DNA of 64,000 bases. Source: Pampus argenteus. Lineage: Eukaryota > Chordata > Actinopteri > Scombriformes > Stromateidae. The notes under the pieces were generated by a model. That model worked only from the letters and a program-made list of their open reading frames with translations, made no database searches and was not told the origin of the DNA. The position numbers and the translations under genes were made by a program. This document shows positions 21,462 through 32,684 of the stretch, piece after piece (positions within the stretch are counted from its first letter, which is position 1; each line of letters starts with the position of its first letter). The stretch lies in the NCBI GenBank assembly GCA_036937835.1, contig CM072863.1, forward strand, positions 5,331,501 through 5,395,500, given 5' to 3'.

Positions 21462-24400
21462 TCATAGCTTTGATGTTAATCTCTCACAAATCTCAAAGTC
21501 CTTCACTGCAAGGGCAACGTCTCGAGCCAAAGGGGCGGGCAGAGTCAGGGAGCAGTCGCTGTCGAAATACTTCCCAGTTATCCCCTCCGTTTCCTCTGCC
21601 ACCGCGCAGTAGATGGGACTCACCGCCCCCTCTTCTGCGGTCTGAGAGGGAGACGGAGACGGAGAGAGGAAATATGTCAGAGTATTAATAGTAATTCTGC
21701 TAATTCATTCAAAACATATTTTAACCAGCTTCTTACTATGCTTAAGGGGATCCCTGCATGCATACATTATCTGTCATTATGAGTCATTTTTCATAGGCTG
21801 TTTGATCCATTCAAACGACGACACACACACAGTCCAACAAATATCTATATCTATAAAATGCAATGTATTACAATGTGGGATTGTCAGCACAAATAAGGGT
21901 CCATGCCATGTATACTACTAAAAGGGTCTTACATTTCATAGACAAATAGAGTGCTCATTAGGGTATATAATGAACAGGAATTTGGGTTTTAGTGTGTACT
22001 GTGTTGTTTACTTTTCAACAGGTTCAAACAGTGCTGCCAGGGGTGAGCTGGGAGAACATGTGGTAATACTTTAATACTAATTGTGGTCCTGGCTTTTCTA
22101 GTTAGTACTAGCATATCTGTATCAGTTGGACACAATGCAATGATCCTGACTTATTTAAAAAAAAAAAATGCAAAAAAAGATTCAGTCTCTCAGTTTCTTG
22201 TGTACACCCAGAGAGCTAGGTGCAGAGTGGATTTATATACCACAACAACACATTCAGCGTGTAAAAAAAAAAAGCTGGTGGCACGACGGTGGATGCATTA
22301 TGGGTAAAGCAATGCAACGCAACAATAATAGTACTCACCTTGAAAAAGAAAAATCCGATGAAATTGAAGAGACAGCGAATCATAAGAGGATAGTGCCTCA
22401 ACACTTCTGTCACGACAATACCAGGGTGCACAGAGTTCGCCGTGACACCTGTACAGACACATATAGAGACGCACACGTGCATTCAAGAGGACAGAGAGGG
22501 ACAGGGAGGGACAGAAACAGGTAAGCAACTCAGCAAACGAGTCTCAGCAGACATTCTCTACTTTTCATTTAGCTGGGGGGAAAAAAAAGCTTAAGTGCTA
22601 ACATGTGTGTGTCTTTTATGGAGATTATAAAATGTTTATTTTGCTTTCTCTGTTTCTCAGAAGAATGTACTGTTTTGTCGACGGCAACCATGAGGCTATT
22701 TAGTGAGCTGGAGACACATAAACATACAACAGTGTTTTCTAAGCAGTGGTGCTGAAAGATAGAGATGCAGGCAAAATGTTCTGAGTATTTCAGTATATAA
22801 AGTATTTATAAACTCCTCGTTCAATAGGAAAGACCATGCATCGACTATACCAGTGATAATCCTTAATTTAAGCCTACCTGTTCCCTGCAGCCTGCGCGCT
22901 AGCTCATTGGTGCAGATGATATTGTGCAACTTTGTGTGGTTGTAGACTTGATCCATGTGATAATGAAGGTTCTCCCCATGAAAATGAGAGAAGTCCAACT
23001 GGCCCTTCTTATGGTTGACTGAACCAAGGGTGACAATACGTGCTGGAGCCGAATGTTTCATCAGGTCTGAGGAAATGTGCAGAGGGAGCAAAAAGAGGGA
23101 GTGGCTGAATATTTGCCTTATCATGGAACAGCAGTTTTTGGACCCTTTTTATGATAGCTGATAAACAGGAAACCCGAGGAAGGGACAAAAACAACTCTAA
23201 CACTGCAGGCCACCAGGATGCCCTGTAATCAACATTTAACACACACAATATAACTGTTGTATTAAAAATGGACCACATTGTCTTACCCAGTAGCAGGTTA
23301 GTAAGGAGAAATGGTCCCAGATGATTGGTGGCAAAAGAGGCTTCCAACCCATCTTTGGTTATCTGCCGGGGTAAACCTAAATGAAGAATTTAAATAAATA
23401 AATAAATTAAATAAATGGTGCCTTTAAAAATTAAATAGTGCATACCTATTTGTGCCTCTATACTTCTGCTGACACAAGGCACTGACTTTAGAGCTGTGCC
23501 TAATGACAAAAGATTTTTTTTTTCATTCTTTCATAAAGCTTTTATTCAACTTTTTTAACAAGTTCATGTAAAATCAAACTAGGTAAGATTTAAAAAAAAA
23601 AAAACCGAAAAAAAAACCAAGTTGAGCCTTGATCACAAAGCGCGTTCCCTCTAATTAATTTGACAGCAGCATCCTATTTATCCAAAATGATTTTTGGATT
23701 TTTAAATATACAATAACTGGGTCTTTACTCCCATAAATAAAGTGCCCAAATCACACAAATATGTCAAATAAGTTGTGATGTCATGCAATGAATCTACTGC
23801 GCCTAACCCCTCTGATCTTATTTTTAGGCAGTGATTGTCCAGTTCGTCCTTCCTTTGTCCTGTTACTTTCTGTGATGCTTGTCAGATGTTTAATTCCACC
23901 TCCACCATATTGCCAAGACATTACACAACCCTGTGAGCAGTTAGAGCCTTTGGGTTGTTTTGCTGGTTTTTCGAAAACTGACTGTGGCCATGCTTGCTTT
24001 TTTTTTATTTTTTATTTTTAAATTGAGTGATTTTGAAGCATAGCTTGATTAAAAAAAATAAAAATAACAATACACATTTGGACAGAATAGACTATTATTT
24101 ACTGGCTGTTGGGAAATGTCCAGGAAGAGATACGTTTATCAGTGAGTGAAAATGAGTAAACAAATTTGTGGTATTCTAGGTTTTACAATCTTAAAAATGT
24201 AATCAACTTTGTGGTCCCTAAGATACAGTGTGCAGGCTCAAAAAGAAGTTTATTTTTTATTTTTATTTTTTTATATTCCTGTTGTGGTTGCATGTTTCAC
24301 CTGATACTCCAGCATTGTTGACAAGAATGTGTAGAGCTTTCTCCTCCTTAAGAATCCTCTCAGCAAATTCCCTAACAGAGTCCAGAGATGAAAGGTCTAC

Positions 24401-24935
24401 CAGGCGCAGATGAACATCAGAGTTTCCGGTTTTTTCACGGATTTCTTTAAGTGCAGTTGTTCCCCGGGACTCATTTCGACATGCTAGAATAACACGGGCC
24501 CCACGGCGTGCAAGGTCCAGAGCAACAAACTTCCCGATCCCTATAGCATCATGTGGGAAAAGAGAGAGGAAAAACAACAAGTCTAGTGATACAAAAAAAA
24601 AAAGAACAATGAAGCAGATGGAATAAATGTTTAAATTGGGTGTGTTACAGGAAATATTAGCTTCAATGTTTTCTGAAACAGTGATATTTGTTTATGTAAT
24701 ATTTATTCATAAAAAGGTTATTTGGCTGAGCAAACATGCTATTTTACAGCAATGTCCCTATTTATACTGATTAATACATAAAATAATTTCTGTGGGGGTT
24801 TTTTTTAATGTGAAAAACATGTGAAAACAATCAATGGTGGTGAAAGTAAAAAATATGAAAAATCCCAGAGAGCATATCTCCCTGATGCATATCATATTTA
24901 GTTGCTGAAATAGTTTTAAGTAACTTTATTTGTGC

Positions 24936-24966
<31 letters not shown>

Positions 24967-25377
24967 AAAGTTTCACTTGTAAAACGATTGTAAACTTGAT
25001 GAAACTCTAACATATGTTTCATCAATATGTGTCATCATGGCTGCATTAATACAGCGTGAACTTTCTTTTTTCTGACAAAACCTATCGCTCACTTAACGAC
25101 TAACTTCACCCGCGTTTCATGTTTCAGAAACCAATCCGCGTTTATAAAATTTTATACAACTAAATCAATAAATCCCCGTATTATTATCCTATAATAGAAA
25201 GATTCAAGATGAACACTAACCTGTGTTGGCTCCTGTCACTATTGCTGTCTTTCCTTTCAGACGCACCGTGCAGGCTTTTGGATCCCAGCTTCCTCTCCTT
25301 TGTATGCGGACAACAAGCGCCAGCAGCGCCGTGGAAACTGCCCACACTGGATGCCAAAGTATGTCCAACCAAGTCAT
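21462..25377 (-). CDS. Short-chain dehydrogenase/reductase, retinol dehydrogenase 11/12-like, complete
   Basis: Members of this family reduce or oxidise retinoids and other lipids with NADP(H) at the endoplasmic reticulum membrane. Coding exons in order: 25221-25377, 24301-24540, 23287-23376, 22878-23066, 22339-22448, 21462-21641, giving 321 residues (family usually 316-330). Residues 9-24 form an N-terminal hydrophobic anchor. TGANTGIG (48-55) binds the cofactor, and the arginine-rich ARRGARVILACRNESRG favours NADP(H). NNAG is at 127-130. Ser178 and the Tyr204-x3-Lys208 pair in VYNHTKLHN complete the catalytic set. VHPGIVVTE (232-240) is the usual HPG motif. The loop after NNAG is VSGLPRQITKDGLE, not the usual form in RDH11/12, so the exact orthologue is open and I give no symbol. 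DHRS13 was considered; it has a longer C-terminus. All splice phases agree. Confidence 0.85.
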
Positions 25378-25957
25378 CTCACAACCCGAAAGAAATGAAA
25401 AGCAAAAAAAAAAATGGAGCTTGCCAGTGTGAGCCAGCTTCTTATAGCCAGCCTACAATATCGAGGAGGTGTGCCCAAAAAACCATAAAACTGGAACTAC
25501 TTTATTGACAAAAAGCGTCCGATTTAAATTGTCTCCAACTGCCTACAGCTCATAGTTTTTTTTGGCTGTATGCTTCTTCTGCACTACATTTCAAAGGGTA
25601 ATTGTTGTACTTCACTGCTGTTTATTTGACAGCTACTTTTCAGATGCACATTTGACAGAATAGATAACATATTAAGATTTTGAAATATAACACATTGTTA
25701 AAGATTAAACCAGTGTTTTGGCTTTGGTTGTCTTACAGCAGTGTGTAGTCACATTTCAGATGTGTATGAATGGCTTTTTTAAAATTTTTTATTATTATCT
25801 CACATTCAATTTTAAACATGTTCAAAGGATCCAATATTTTAAAACAAAAAATCCCAAAAAACAGATTTGTGTATCAGAACTTTGTTTTTTTCTTCTTTCC
25901 TCTCCCATCACTCACACGACCCCTCAGATTTACCTGGTGACCCTTTGGGGAGGACCA

Positions 25958-25980
25958 ACCCCTAGGTTAAGAACCACTGG
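25958..25980 (-). mobile_element. Fragment resembling a hAT (Charlie-type) transposon end
   Basis: On the - strand this reads CCAGTGGTTCTTAACCTAGG and onward, closely like the terminal repeat CAGTGGTTCTCAACCTGGGG of hAT-Charlie elements as I recall it. The other end is not clear; a CAGTG at 25711 could be its remnant. Confidence 0.4.
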
Positions 25981-28088
25981 ACGAAACTAATTAACTGTAT
26001 ATAAAGTAGTTGAAACTAGCTCCACCTGCAGCAGCTACAACAGTAACATGCTGCTCTAACACTGATGCTTCAGTATTAATAATCTAATGACGTCATATAT
26101 AATAATATATCAGTCAGAGTGACCTAAAATCAAATTTTACTGCAATTTGCTGTAATTATATATATATTATTTACGTTAAAATGATACTTTTAGTGCTTCC
26201 TCCACCACTGCATACTATTTTACATTATAAACAACAGCATGCTGTGCATTATAGAGCCACTACATATATATACTATCATATACAATATACTATCATATAC
26301 TGCTACTATCTTTTGCAGTATAGTGTAATACAGTCTCTGCGGTAAAATAGACCAGATATTCACATACTCCTAATCAAACCCTAGTCAATCATTTACACAC
26401 AAAACAGCATTATAGATAAATAAAAGAAAAAGTCCTTGGACAGAGGCAAACACTGGGAAAAAGGTGGTTGATCATGTGACTGATCAGTGTGATGGCCTGA
26501 ATCAACCTGGTGTCATATCAGACAAATGTGCAATATGTAATATAATATAATGTATATAATGTGTGTATAGTACAATTTAGTACTGTATATTTCCATTTTA
26601 AACTTAAGTTAAGATTTTCTAGATTAACATTTTTGCATACACATATTATTATTATTTTATAAGATACAAGACAACACATAATTAGCACATCATAATAAGT
26701 GGGGAACATTATAAAAACTCATTAAAATGCTGCTTACTGTATCAGTATTTATAATCTTATACATTAATGGGGGCCATTCTTACTTTCATGATATCACTTT
26801 ATAAGACACACACACACACACACACACACACTTGAAAGCAACATGCATTCATTTTTTCTGCCCACTTGGGGGCAGCACAGCAGGCTATAAATGCTGTGAT
26901 GTGGTGACAATGAACAACATTGGCATTCGTTTAGAGCAGTGTTTCAAACGTGGCTCCAATATTCATCAAAAAACCTTTTCATATTACATATAGTCATTCA
27001 ACTCATTGATGCTCATATGATAATATTGATAAGCACAGCTCTAAATCTACTCACAACATACAGAATATTCATATATACCCCTTGTTACTGCCATGTAGGC
27101 TTAGAGAAAACATCTGTTATTGATTAAATGGGACAATGAAGAAAAACAGTTGGAAAGCTTTGAGCTTGATGCTTCCTGTGGCCTCGGGCTTCGGTTAACA
27201 CAAGACTTAAAAAAGCGAAAGGGCCTGTGTGTTTCATGTGCCATCAGTTTCTGCATTACGAAGTGTTTGCAGTTCAATAACAAGCCGATACTAGATCCCG
27301 CATGGAGCGAATACATTATAGTGCATTGACATCTGTGGGATGAAAGGTTGAAGTATGTCAAACCTCAAACTACACAGACGGTTGCAGCTAGGTGTGGTTA
27401 TGGTCATGTTGTATCACACCTTCTATTTGTGACACCAAAGATGTGAACTTTTTTTTTTTTTTTTTTTACATGCATCTGCTAATCAGACCGTATAGTATGT
27501 ACAATAGATGTATTATATCTAGTAGTTAAATGTTTGGGCTTTCTTCGTGGTAAAACTATGAAGGGTATCTTTAAGAAGCAGCAGAGGTTTGCACAATCAG
27601 TTGTTGTTTACATGTTGGGAAATCTAAGTAAAATCTAAATCTAAAATCTTTTCTAAATGCTCGCTTTGTCTAGTCCAGATAATGTGACTGTAATCAATAG
27701 TTTCTGTTGGATTGACTGTTCTACCCACTGTCCTGTATCCTTCTCGTAACATTAAGCAAACAATATGGAGCAGGATGTTGTGTTGCTTAAGAGTAAGAAA
27801 TGTGGAAAACACTTTAAATAATGTGGACACATTAACACAAACTGGTTTACAAACGGATTGATATAATGCATTTTACAGAAGAACATTAAGAAGCTTAACT
27901 GAGCTTCACGTGTTTAAAATATATTCGTTACAAATGTGTATTCATGATGATTCAATATAGAATATATAGAATATGAATATAGGGGACAATTAACACTTCA
28001 GTGTTGCACAGCAGGTTAATTTTATAACCCTTTTCCTTATTGGCTAAGTATCCTCTGATAATGCAAACCTATTGGAGGATGTGTCTGG

Positions 28089-28090
<2 letters not shown>

Positions 28091-28119
<29 letters not shown>
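28091..28119. repeat. GT microsatellite upstream of aqp7
   Basis: About 14 GT units in the proximal aqp7 promoter, some 80 bases upstream of the proposed TATA box. Confidence 0.9.
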
Positions 28120-28124
<5 letters not shown>

Positions 28125-28138
28125 GTTTGAGCATATCC

Positions 28139-28189
28139 GGGAGGAGGGGAGAGGGAGGGAGGGAGGGAGGGAGCGGGGTGGGGGGGGGG
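28139..28189 (+). promoter_or_regulatory. G-rich tract, possible G-quadruplex, before aqp7 TATA box
   Basis: The + strand has repeated GGGA units and then a run of about ten G. Four or more G-runs with one-base loops could form a G-quadruplex. It ends less than 10 bases before TATAAAA. Confidence 0.45.
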
Positions 28190-28196
28190 TCAAAGC

Positions 28197-28203
28197 TATA
28201 AAA
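28197..28203 (+). promoter_or_regulatory. Putative aqp7 TATA box
   Basis: TATAAAA about 230 bases upstream of the aqp7 start codon would place transcription start near 28228 and leave a 5' UTR of about 200 bases without introns. Confidence 0.5.
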
Positions 28204-28424
28204 TGTTTCCAAATCCCAATGAGTATGTGTGACAGAGAGAGAAACACACATACACACAGAGAAAAAGAAAGAAACCGTAAGAAGACAAAAAAGGAATATA
28301 TCCAGACAGAGACTAATTTGTGGATTATGGCAGGGGCCTCATAAATTCCTCAAGGAAATTTGGACTTAAGCGTCACTTTTGCTAAATTAGAAAAAAAACA
28401 AACAAAAAAAAACAAGGAGAGGAA

Positions 28425-28952
28425 ATGAAGGACTTGGTGCAGTCAGTAGATCTGGGGGTGTCTCGGCCAAAAGGAGTTAACGTAACTCGATCTAAAGTTT
28501 GGATAAAGAATGAACTTGTTCGTGTGGGACTCGCTGAATCAATTTGCACATATGTCATGATGGTAAGAAAGACTTAATAACAGAACATGTCTACAGAGCT
28601 GCATGCCTTTTTACTTTAAACTGATATCTAACCCAGGTACTGCATATCCATCATTCATCTTTTCTTTTACAAGCTTTTTCTGTTTTGGTACACTTATCTA
28701 TAGGAACCATATGCCATTAATTATTAATGTCATGCTCTTGACCCTGATAACATGGCCCTGCTCCCAAATGTGCACAAGCACGTTTTTACAGTCACATGGC
28801 AGGGGTCAGGGGAGGGGATTGGTGGGTTCGAGTGGGCGAACCAGGAAATCTGCTAGAGGAATGGTCAGGCAGTGGGCCACATGCAGAGGGTTACAAAAGT
28901 CACATGTTATCAATCAGCTGTTACCATGAAACCTATACTTAGAACCCTAAAA

Positions 28953-28991
<39 letters not shown>

Positions 28992-31007
28992 ACACGTACA
29001 CAGTTTTACAGAGTGAACACACATTGAACAAAGCCTGCCCATAAACATGTGGGCGAACACACACAGGCATTTAGTGTTTCATAAACAGATCTTCACTTGG
29101 CAGATGTACAGAACTAAACGTACAGCTGTTTTTCTACTTGGGAACCACAGTCACTCTTAACCTAAATAAATGCATGACTCTTGTGGGAGGAACTTCCAGT
29201 TTCCTGCAGTTTCTCAGCGTCAGCCCTTTTTTTTCCCAACAGAACCAGTCGTTTTTCAGTTCAAAGTTGAAAAGAAAAGTGCTTCAGCTCGTTTTATTCA
29301 CTCAAACACTGGATTAGTTAGGCGCCCAAAAACATAAAGTGTAATGTTTTTTTGTCGTCATGCTTTTCTGTTTTGCCTTAGTTTTTAAATTCCTCAGGAA
29401 ACACAATTTTATTTAATTAAAAAAAAAAAATGTTATAATGGTACACAACTTGTTTGTTTACATATCACATCTGTTAGAAAATTAGACCGGACGTTTTCCC
29501 CTGTAATTTGCTTGCCTTTAATCGTCTGCTACCTTGCCTGTGAATGATTCAACGTCTCTTTGTGTCCAGGTGTTCGGCCTGGGGTCTGTGGCCCAGGTAG
29601 TGACAGGACAGGGAGCGTTTGGACAGTACCTCAGCATCAACCTGGGTTTTGGACTGGGTGTTGCTATGGGGGCTCATGTTGGAGGGAAAGTCTCAGGTAT
29701 GAGAACTGACCTTTACAATCTCTACCATCAAGAATCCTCAAGGTCATTATAATCATCGTGTTGCTTAAATATATTTCTCATGCTTTCTTACTCAGGAGCT
29801 CATATGAACGCGGCAGTATCATTCACAATGTGTGCATTTGGCCGCCTTGCGTGGAAGATGCTGCCCCTGTACGTTTTTGCGCAGCTGTTGGGATCCTTTC
29901 TGGCAGCGGGGACAATTTATGGTGTCTACTACGGTGAGGGCACACTAGACACTAAGCTCCTTTATTGTGATAATTTCCCATTTAGTATCCATTAACTTAT
30001 CCTCGCCCCTACTATATATCACAGATAAAGCTTTATTTGCAGTCGTACATCTACAATTATTGCTCTTGTCAATATTATTTCCATTTGCAGAAGCCATAAA
30101 TGACTATTGTGGAGGAAATCTGACTGTAACTGGTGTTCGGGCCACAGCTGGTATCTTTGCCACATATCCGGCACCATATCTCTCCTTGCTGGCTGGATTC
30201 ATTGACCAGGTAGCCATGAAACTGGATTAAAGGATTACAGCTACAAATCACTATCATCAGACGCATCCTGCACAAACCCTTTGCTTTGTTGTATTGTTTT
30301 ACATGCAGCTATCTTGACATTTTGTTGTGATGTTTGCGCTGTGTGTGTGTTTGCCAGGTGTTTGGCACAGCTATGCTGCTGCTGTGTCTGATGGCTCTGT
30401 CCGACCAGAAGAACAAACCGGCCGCAGCGGGCAGCGAGCCCTTCGCAGTTGGTCTCCTGGTGCTGCTGATTGGCATTTCTTTGGGAAGCAATAGCGGCTA
30501 CGCTATCAACCCAACCAGAGACTTTGCACCCAGAGTCTTCACCGCCATTGCAGGCTGGGGGGTTGACGTGTTCAGGTAAACAGTGATTTATTGGTAGTTG
30601 GGGGAGTGTTTGCTACTGCTTACCACTGCATGTCACTTTAACTAAGAATCAGCAGTAAGGTCAAAACAACACTGTAATATATTGAATCATCAATGTAGCT
30701 TTCCTTCAAACATTAAGAGGATTGTTGTTAATGGAAGGAACAAAATGCTTAATTAAATGCTTTTTTTTCTCATAGTCCTTTTGTGGTTCTCTTTCTCTAT
30801 CTGTGCAGGTCTGGAAATGGGTGGTGGTGGGTGCCTATAGTTGCCCCCCCTATTGGAGGTGTACTGGGTGCAGGGCTATACAAGGTCTTGGTGGAACTGC
30901 ACCACCCTGTCCTTCCTGAACAGGTTGGGAGGCTGTCGCATGAATTGGAAGAAGAGACTGCCCCTCTGGAAAAACATAAAAACATCTGTGCTGATGTGTG
31001 TGTGTGA
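28425..31007 (+). CDS. aqp7: Aquaglyceroporin, aquaporin-7-like, complete
   Basis: Aquaglyceroporins are membrane channels for water and glycerol; AQP7 releases glycerol from fat cells in mammals. Coding exons: 28425-28562, 29570-29696, 29796-29933, 30091-30209, 30358-30575, 30809-31007, giving 312 residues. Six membrane segments can be followed, with two pore half-helices: GAHMNAAVS (NPA replaced by NAA) and SGYAINPTRDFAPR (NPT). NAA in the first motif, CTYVMMVFGLGSVAQVV in the first helix and GAHMNAAV are AQP7 features. The Asp after NPTR marks the glycerol-conducting branch. AGIFATYP is present as in AQP3 and AQP7. The C-terminal tail is short and acidic (LEEETAPLEKHKN). AQP3, AQP9 and AQP10 were considered but keep NPA in the first motif or differ in the first helix. 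In human, AQP7 is close to UBAP2, as here. Confidence 0.9.
28954..28988. repeat. CA microsatellite in aqp7 intron 1
   Basis: About 17 CA units, not interrupted, inside the 1-kb first intron of aqp7. Confidence 0.9.
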
Positions 31008-32684
31008 GACCCCCAACTCTCCGTATAGCTTGTAAAGCTTTGTTGATATTTGCATGCAGTTAAAAACATTCCATGATGATGAAGGTTTAAAAATAGACCA
31101 AAAACAAATTTCTTAAATAGGGGATGGCAGGACTTTTATAAAAAAAAAAAGACAGCATGTTTTACTTATATCAAGCAATTTTGGAATGATGAGTCTGTTT
31201 TACCTAATGATTTTCCTCATTAATCTTAATTACTCAACTAGTTACTGTAATTGAGAGTTACTGCAATACATATAAAACATATACACAGTATATACACTAA
31301 TTGACATCTATGGCACATTAATTAGTTAATACTATACTCAATTAGTGTATATACTGTGTATATACACTAATTGACATCTATGGCACATTTCGAGCAAAAG
31401 GTCGAAAACTAAACTAGAGCCGTTGTATGCATGGAAGGTAAAGAAAACGCACGCATCAGCTTATGTTTTATGTTTATATAATTGAGGTAATAGCAGCTGA
31501 CATAACCTTGGAAGACATCAAGTATTATTCATTATAACAAATTAATGAGGGACCACTGACACAAGCTTAGAAAGTACAGTGTTGGTTAAAAAAACAAAAA
31601 CAGTCCCTATACATTGCATTTACATAATTTTTAAAAATAAAATAGAAACAGTAGTTGACTTCTCAACAGCAGAGATAATGTACATGCTCATCTCCCATAT
31701 ACTATATCACACAGCAGCCTAGAGCCATATATATATATATATATATATATGCATTTTGACGTTAAAGTTCCAAAATACCTAAATCGGCAACTAAGCCTCG
31801 ATGTCTTATCAAGTCTGATAAACCGCATGCAATTTGAACAAAAGCTCAAACTGAATAAATCAGTGCAGATGTAATTACAGAAAGGCTCAGGCCTAAAGTG
31901 TATATATTTTTTTGTTTACATAGAGGCACAGTATTAACGAGGCACTGCAGTGACACATTGGCCTGTGAGTAACTTAGATTACTGAAGCCTCGTTTCATGG
32001 TATATTGGAGTCTTTGATAACGCGTAGGAGTTTTGTTGGTTTAGATTTGCATACATTTGATACACATACAAGTGATGTAACATTTACCAAAGCGGCCAAC
32101 ACATCTATCCAGTAGATATTTCCATATCTCGTCTCGTAATAACAGTAATTTTCAGTGAATCATGTGATCAGTGTCATTCTGTAAATTTATCATTTCATTT
32201 TCGAGTTTCACATTATAAATACCAGTATTAATTTGCAAAAGCACTTTCACTGTCACACTGAAACATAAATATAAAGTGATGTGTTATTTGCCCATTTTTT
32301 AAACTTCTTTTTATAATTTTATAATGTCGTATATAATACATTAAATAAATGAAATATTTAAACAGCAAACAAAGCCTAGTGATATAACTACAGTCCAGTG
32401 CCAAAAAAAAGGTCCTCACTGGTTACAGCAGTGGTACAATTTGCTATTACGTGTCAGTATTGTTTGTAGAATAGTAGCAGCCAGCGATACTTTATCGACT
32501 GCTTAAACTTATGTTTACCAGTAGGTGTCACTAGTGAAGAATGTTAAATGAGTCTGCGAGTAACAAAGTAATTAGTTGGAATGCCTCAGTGCTTCAAAAG
32601 CCTCATATTGATTGCTCTTGTAAGTCAAGTTGATCATATAGACAGTAAAGCTGGTTGAAATGTCTTCCTCGTATGGGAACATTC
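31008..32684. other. Intergenic, aqp7 to tpgs2, with convergent 3' ends
   Basis: AT-rich sequence between the convergent stop codons of aqp7 and tpgs2. It holds the compound repeat at 31280-31389 and a TA run at 31727-31750. No coding exon was found. The poly(A) sites of the two genes could not be fixed. Confidence 0.5.
31280..31389. repeat. Compound repeat: 25-bp inverted pair overlapping a 32-bp direct pair
   Basis: Positions 31280-31304 are the exact reverse complement of 31338-31362, separated by 33 bases. Positions 31288-31319 recur exactly at 31358-31389. The units share the core GTATATACACTAATTGA. The result is a copy, an inverted part copy and a second copy in 110 bases. Confidence 0.9.

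Larger units (their letters stand above)
25378..28190. other. Intergenic, dehydrogenase to aqp7, no gene seen
   Basis: Very AT-rich region with short repeats and no credible coding exon. It includes a CA tract (26809-26831), a poly-T run (27449-27468) and a possible hAT terminal fragment near 25958-25980. Confidence 0.5.

Noticed and set aside
22083..22524. Open frames on the + strand inside the dehydrogenase gene
   Set aside because: Low-complexity and antisense or intronic to well-supported dehydrogenase exons.
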